NCBI RefSeq assembly: GCF_003308995.1
Contig: NZ_QFFJ01000002.1
Location: 3,782,001 to 3,846,000, forward strand
Direction of reading: 5' to 3'
Source: Chitinophaga flava
GTDB lineage: Bacteria; Bacteroidota; Bacteroidia; Chitinophagales; Chitinophagaceae
DNA length: 64,000 bases
Part shown: positions 60,812 through 64,000 of the stretch, one piece after another
How the letters are laid out: every line of letters begins with the position of its first letter
Numbering within the stretch: position 1 is the stretch's first letter
Notes under the pieces: model-generated
Seen by the model: the letters and a program-made list of their open reading frames with translations, nothing else
Told to the model about the DNA's origin: nothing
Databases searched by the model: none
Translations under genes and position numbers: made by a program

Positions 60812-63298
60812 CTAGTGCTGTTTAGCAGAAATCAGGTTCACAAATAAACGATAGGCACCGGGCACACCGGCTGGCAGTTCACGGAAAAACGCCAGGCCTG
60901 TATACACATACCTGCCTTTGCCATACTGCGCCACAATGGTAGAACCATCCAGTGGTGATTCTCCCTTATCGTTCATTGAAAACAGTTTCTGATATGCTTT
61001 GTCAATATTAACAGGGAAATACAATCCTCTCTCCTGTACCCAGTCATTAAAATCAGCAGCGCTGATTTCATTGGGATAATGCAGTACAGGACTATCCGGC
61101 TGCAGGAAGGTCACCGCGGCCTTTTCATCTGTTACCCGGTCACGGGAAAGGCTAAACGGATATGGTCCCAGATCCTGCGTTACCAGCGGATTGTTTACAT
61201 TGTATTGTACCAGCAGGGTTCCACCTTTGCTGACATAGTCCATCAGGTGGTTTTGCCAGTACTTCATGCGGGGATTGGTATTATATGCCCGTACGCCAAC
61301 AATGATGGCATCGTATTGGGCCAGCTGGTCACCCATGATTTCTTTTTCACCCAGTTCAGTTACATCATAGCCTACCTGTCTGAGGGAAGCAGCCACGAGA
61401 TCACCGGCACCGGGAATATATCCCAGTTTGTTGCCGTTGTGTTTCAGGTCAACGGTTACCAGTCTCGCGGAGGCTTCAGGGAAAAGGGTGATCAGCGGGA
61501 TATGATCGTAGCGGATATGCTGTATACTTTGCGTATAGGCTTTACCGTTACAGTCCATCACTACAGTAAACGTGTCTACCTGATTGGTAGTAGCTGCAGC
61601 TTTCGGTTGAATGCTGAAGCGCAGTTCCAGTTCATCGCCTTTTTTCTCCAGTTTGAAGGGCAGGCTGCTTTCCTTTACAGCAAAGCCCGCGGGCAGTTTA
61701 AGGTGCACGTTGCCTGCAACCCCATCAGCCATAGCGGAGATCTTTACAGGCACTGTTTGTGGTTGATTGCTGGTAAAGATGTATACCTGGTTATTCAGGT
61801 TGGCCACTACAGGAGGTGCTATTACGAGTGGTTCGTATAATTCTCCTTTTACCGGGTCGGTGTATTTGTACTGGAGCGGACGTTGTAACAGGAACTCCTG
61901 CCCTCCTATTTCCAGGTGTATTCCGGCAACGAGTGGCGGAACATTTTCCGGATTGCCTACCTGTAAGGGATCAGGGATTTCGTAGGTACCCAGCGGATGT
62001 GGCTCAGACAACCAGTAAGGCTGTGAGATTTTGGTATCTGCCGGTACTGTGAGCGTATGGGAGATGCTGTTGAATTTATTGTACGCCAGTTCGCGAGCGC
62101 CGATGGCGTCCGGCTTACCGGGCAGGTCTACTTTGCGAAGATTAACAGGGACATGTCCGCGGTTGATCAACTGTACAGTCGCTTCCATGCTGTATCCTGG
62201 CACTACGCTCGGGGAGGTGCTGTAAGCCTCGGCCCAGAGGCCGGCGCAGGCATAGATGAGCTGTTCAGTTTCTTTCAGCTTCTGATTGCGCCAATAGCCG
62301 TCAGGCAGAGCCTGGATGGCTTTGCGTATTTCCAGCAGCACAGGTACTGAAGCACCTGGATCTTCCATACTGTAAGACTGGATAACCTTGTCTACCATTT
62401 TGCCAATGGCAGTGCCACCGGCAACACGGGACCAACTGGTATTTATATCGTCCAGTAGTTCATGACGGGGTGCATCTCCCTTGATAGTCTGAAAATATTC
62501 CATACTGGAACCTCTGCCTGCAGGAACGCCAAAACCCTGGCTTTTATGCTGGGAGCGGCTTTCAGCAGCAATTTCTCCATAACCTTTTCCCAGGAGGCTA
62601 TTGTAAATACCTACGTCTACTTTGAACTGGTCTTCCGAAATGGTATTGGCACCACCGAAATTGAAGGTATTCCATAACAGCCTCTTTGTTTTCCAGGGCT
62701 GTACGTATTTGAGTTGTTCGGGATATTGTTTGGGATCAGCGGCAGCGGTGAAGGCTTCTGCCGCCAGCATAGCGGAGGCGGTATGATGGCCGTGGCCAGC
62801 GCGACTGTCGGCCGGGAAACGGCATATGATTACATCCGGCTGGAATTTGCGGATCATCCATACTACATCACCCAGGATTTTTTTCTTATCCCAGATGGTA
62901 AATGTCTCTGCGGGATTTTTGGAGAACCCGAAGTCCTGTGCCCGGGTGAAGAACTGCTCTGCTCCATCAACACGACGGGCTGCCAGCAGTTCCTGGGTAC
63001 GGATCAATCCCAGTAGTTCGGATTGTTCGTTGCCAACCAGATTTTGACCACCATCACCACGGGTGAGTGATAGGTAGCCGGTACGATAGAGTTTTTCTTT
63101 GGCCAGGAAAGCCAGCAAACGGGTGTTTTCATCATCAGGATGGGCAGCCAGATACAATACGCTTCCCAGCGTATCCAGCTTTTTCAGCTGCAGTTTTATG
63201 TCAGCGGCGTTCCATACGGGTGATGGTTGTGCCAGTGCAGGTATACTGGCAATCAGGAGGATCAGGAAAGCCAGTGCAGTGCGGATTCTTAAAAACAT
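60812..63298 (-). CDS. PIG-L family deacetylase, secreted multidomain
   Basis: 828 residues with signal peptide (LILLIASIPALAQ), an N-terminal PIG-L deacetylase domain (about 30-260) with AHPDDE (His53, Asp55, Asp56, Glu57) and HGHH (169-172), which coordinate zinc in GlcNAc deacetylases, and long C-terminal beta-sandwich and ThuA/glutamine-amidotransferase-like regions (YDAIIVGVRAYNTNPRMKYWQNHLMDYVSKGG). Probably deacetylates N-acetyl sugars outside the inner membrane. First gene of a four-gene operon ending in the SSS symporter. Confidence 0.85.
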   Translation of the reverse strand: MFLRIRTALAFLILLIASIPALAQPSPVWNAADIKLQLKKLDTLGSVLYLAAHPDDENTRLLAFLAKEKLYRTGYLSLTRGDGGQNLVGNEQSELLGLIRTQELLAARRVDGAEQFFTRAQDFGFSKNPAETFTIWDKKKILGDVVWMIRKFQPDVIICRFPADSRAGHGHHTASAMLAAEAFTAAADPKQYPEQLKYVQPWKTKRLLWNTFNFGGANTISEDQFKVDVGIYNSLLGKGYGEIAAESRSQHKSQGFGVPAGRGSSMEYFQTIKGDAPRHELLDDINTSWSRVAGGTAIGKMVDKVIQSYSMEDPGASVPVLLEIRKAIQALPDGYWRNQKLKETEQLIYACAGLWAEAYSTSPSVVPGYSMEATVQLINRGHVPVNLRKVDLPGKPDAIGARELAYNKFNSISHTLTVPADTKISQPYWLSEPHPLGTYEIPDPLQVGNPENVPPLVAGIHLEIGGQEFLLQRPLQYKYTDPVKGELYEPLVIAPPVVANLNNQVYIFTSNQPQTVPVKISAMADGVAGNVHLKLPAGFAVKESSLPFKLEKKGDELELRFSIQPKAAATTNQVDTFTVVMDCNGKAYTQSIQHIRYDHIPLITLFPEASARLVTVDLKHNGNKLGYIPGAGDLVAASLRQVGYDVTELGEKEIMGDQLAQYDAIIVGVRAYNTNPRMKYWQNHLMDYVSKGGTLLVQYNVNNPLVTQDLGPYPFSLSRDRVTDEKAAVTFLQPDSPVLHYPNEISAADFNDWVQERGLYFPVNIDKAYQKLFSMNDKGESPLDGSTIVAQYGKGRYVYTGLAFFRELPAGVPGAYRLFVNLISAKQH

Positions 63299-63325
63299 GA
63301 ATAGAACGTGATTTTACAGAGTCGC

Positions 63326-63333
63326 CAAAAATA
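63326..63333 (-). promoter_or_regulatory. Candidate -7 box TATTTTTG for the PIG-L operon
   Basis: TAnnTTTG match on the minus strand, 28 bases before ATG 63298, after the susD terminator. Confidence 0.45.
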
Positions 63334-63386
63334 GGAATAAATTCATGTGAAGGAAGAGAATTGGGTTGAACGGCGATAAAATAAAA

Positions 63387-63409
63387 GGTCCCGGTGTGTT
63401 ACCGGGACC
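63387..63409 (-). terminator. susD terminator
   Basis: Stem GGTCCCGGT / ACCGGGACC, loop GTGTT, minus strand followed by TTTTATTTTAT. Confidence 0.85.
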
Positions 63410-63466
63410 CTACAAGCAAAAACCAACCAGCTCGCAAAAACCAATTATTAACAAAGGCGGTTCAGA

Positions 63467-64000
63467 TTAGTTGTATCCTTCGTTTTGCTGGTGGCGTATA
63501 TTAGGATTGGCATCCAGCTCTTTTTGGGGAATGGGTAAGATTATCTTAGGTCCGGGCAAAGCCACGGAAATAGTTTTGTTGTTGGCGAGATACTTTACAA
63601 ATGGTGCTCCGGTGCGGCCCAGATCAAAAAGACGATGTCCTTCAAAGGCCAGCTCCTTGCGCCTCTCCAGTGCAATAGCATCCAACAGGGCCTGGCCTGT
63701 GGCCACCACTGGCGCTGCACCAGGATTAGCCCTTTTTACAATATCATTCAGTGCTTGTTGCGCATCTGTATCTCTTCCCAGGTGAGCCAGCGCTTCTGCC
63801 CGGATAAGATACAGCTCTGCCAGCCGCATCACCTTAATACTTTCTGCAAATGTGGCCACATCTCTGTATTTGGTGATGATATTGGCCGGATTTTCACCTC
63901 CGGTCCCCGCACGTTTGTCTCTCTTTATAAATCCCAGTCGTGCATCTTTTTCATTATATATTTTCCATATATCATCAGTAGCTAATACATCTCCGTAGCC
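63467..64000 (-). CDS. SusD/RagB nutrient-binding outer-membrane lipoprotein (3' part)
   Basis: The last 177 residues of a SusD-family protein that runs off the window. MRLAELYLIRAEALAHLG (TPR helix), AIALERRKELAFEGHRLFDLGRTG and the closing ILPIPQKELDANPNIRHQQNEGY are the hallmark C-terminal blocks. It would bind a glycan together with a SusC transporter upstream, outside the window. The start and signal peptide are not visible. Confidence 0.9.
   Translation of the reverse strand, partial: GYGDVLATDDIWKIYNEKDARLGFIKRDKRAGTGGENPANIITKYRDVATFAESIKVMRLAELYLIRAEALAHLGRDTDAQQALNDIVKRANPGAAPVVATGQALLDAIALERRKELAFEGHRLFDLGRTGAPFVKYLANNKTISVALPGPKIILPIPQKELDANPNIRHQQNEGYN

Noticed and set aside
60613..60825. 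70-codon plus-strand frame opposite the 57-aa gene
   Set aside because: Composition is Ser/Pro/Ile-rich without any signal, and the minus-strand frame has a good two-helix topology and operon position.
1..64000. tRNA, rRNA, insertion sequence, prophage or CRISPR
   Set aside because: No cloverleaf-like segments, transposase or integrase genes (other than the XerD-like recombinase), or regular repeats were found by eye; a covariance-model search would be the decisive test for small RNAs.

Overview
The window reads as a chromosomal segment of a Bacteroidota bacterium, most likely a Chitinophaga-like member of the Chitinophagaceae. Grounds: the C-terminal end of a SusD/RagB lipoprotein, an OMP_b-brl_3 type TonB-linked receptor, DUF4252, DUF4349, DUF2911, DUF1599 and DUF6660 families, a BT_3928-type DoxX protein, and repeated TAnnTTTG (-7) boxes, the Bacteroidota housekeeping promoter signature, upstream of genes. 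Coding density is high. I see no rRNA, tRNA, insertion sequence, prophage or CRISPR array. The genes look core-like rather than islanded.

Layout. 1-6 kb: the end of a molybdopterin oxidoreductase overlapping a glycolipid-binding-domain gene, a nitronate monooxygenase, a BamA/TamA-like barrel, a tiny DUF1328 membrane protein and a DUF695-RraB fusion. 6-14.4 kb: outer-membrane receptor, acyl-CoA thioesterase, MsbA-like ABC exporter, two small lipoproteins, an MgtC protein, then DUF763 followed by endonuclease V. 14.4-25.7 kb: a secreted protein of unknown function, a four-gene heavy-metal RND efflux operon (DUF6660, pump, outer-membrane channel, adaptor), a LytTR regulator followed by a large hybrid kinase, and an Ala/Lys-rich secreted peptide. 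26-38 kb: TPR protein, gyrA, saccharopine dehydrogenase-like enzyme, sirtuin, DUF4349, EVE, LutA-like protein, ribH, a YfgM-like protein, pdhA, then recF and a DciA-like gene in the other direction. 39-53.7 kb: an ECF sigma / anti-sigma-like / DUF4252 x2 operon, an orphan peptide-type permease, a DoxX protein, DUF1599, folP-cdaA-DCC, an FKBP lipoprotein, nrnA, ndk, pyruvate carboxylase and xerD. 53.8-64 kb: a two-domain beta-sandwich protein divergent from a small protein / 7-TM protein / histidine kinase / response regulator module, a DUF2911 protein, a PIG-L deacetylase operon that includes two very small membrane-protein genes and an SSS symporter, and the end of a susD gene.

Most notable structure: (i) five copies of a REP-like palindrome (9-bp arms CCCAGGGCT/AGCCCTGGG), four of them as two inverted pairs (BIME-like), one with a compensatory base pair; (ii) the 55.1-57.8 kb module, in which an unnamed small cytoplasmic protein and a 7-TM protein are translationally linked to a NarL-type kinase and regulator; (iii) the PIG-L / 57-aa / 43-aa / SSS operon; (iv) the DUF763 protein with a helix-hairpin-helix-like segment directly upstream of endonuclease V; (v) a candidate AAC-N16-CGTC autoregulatory promoter in front of the ECF sigma operon. 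All function calls are from reading the sequence; no database search was run.
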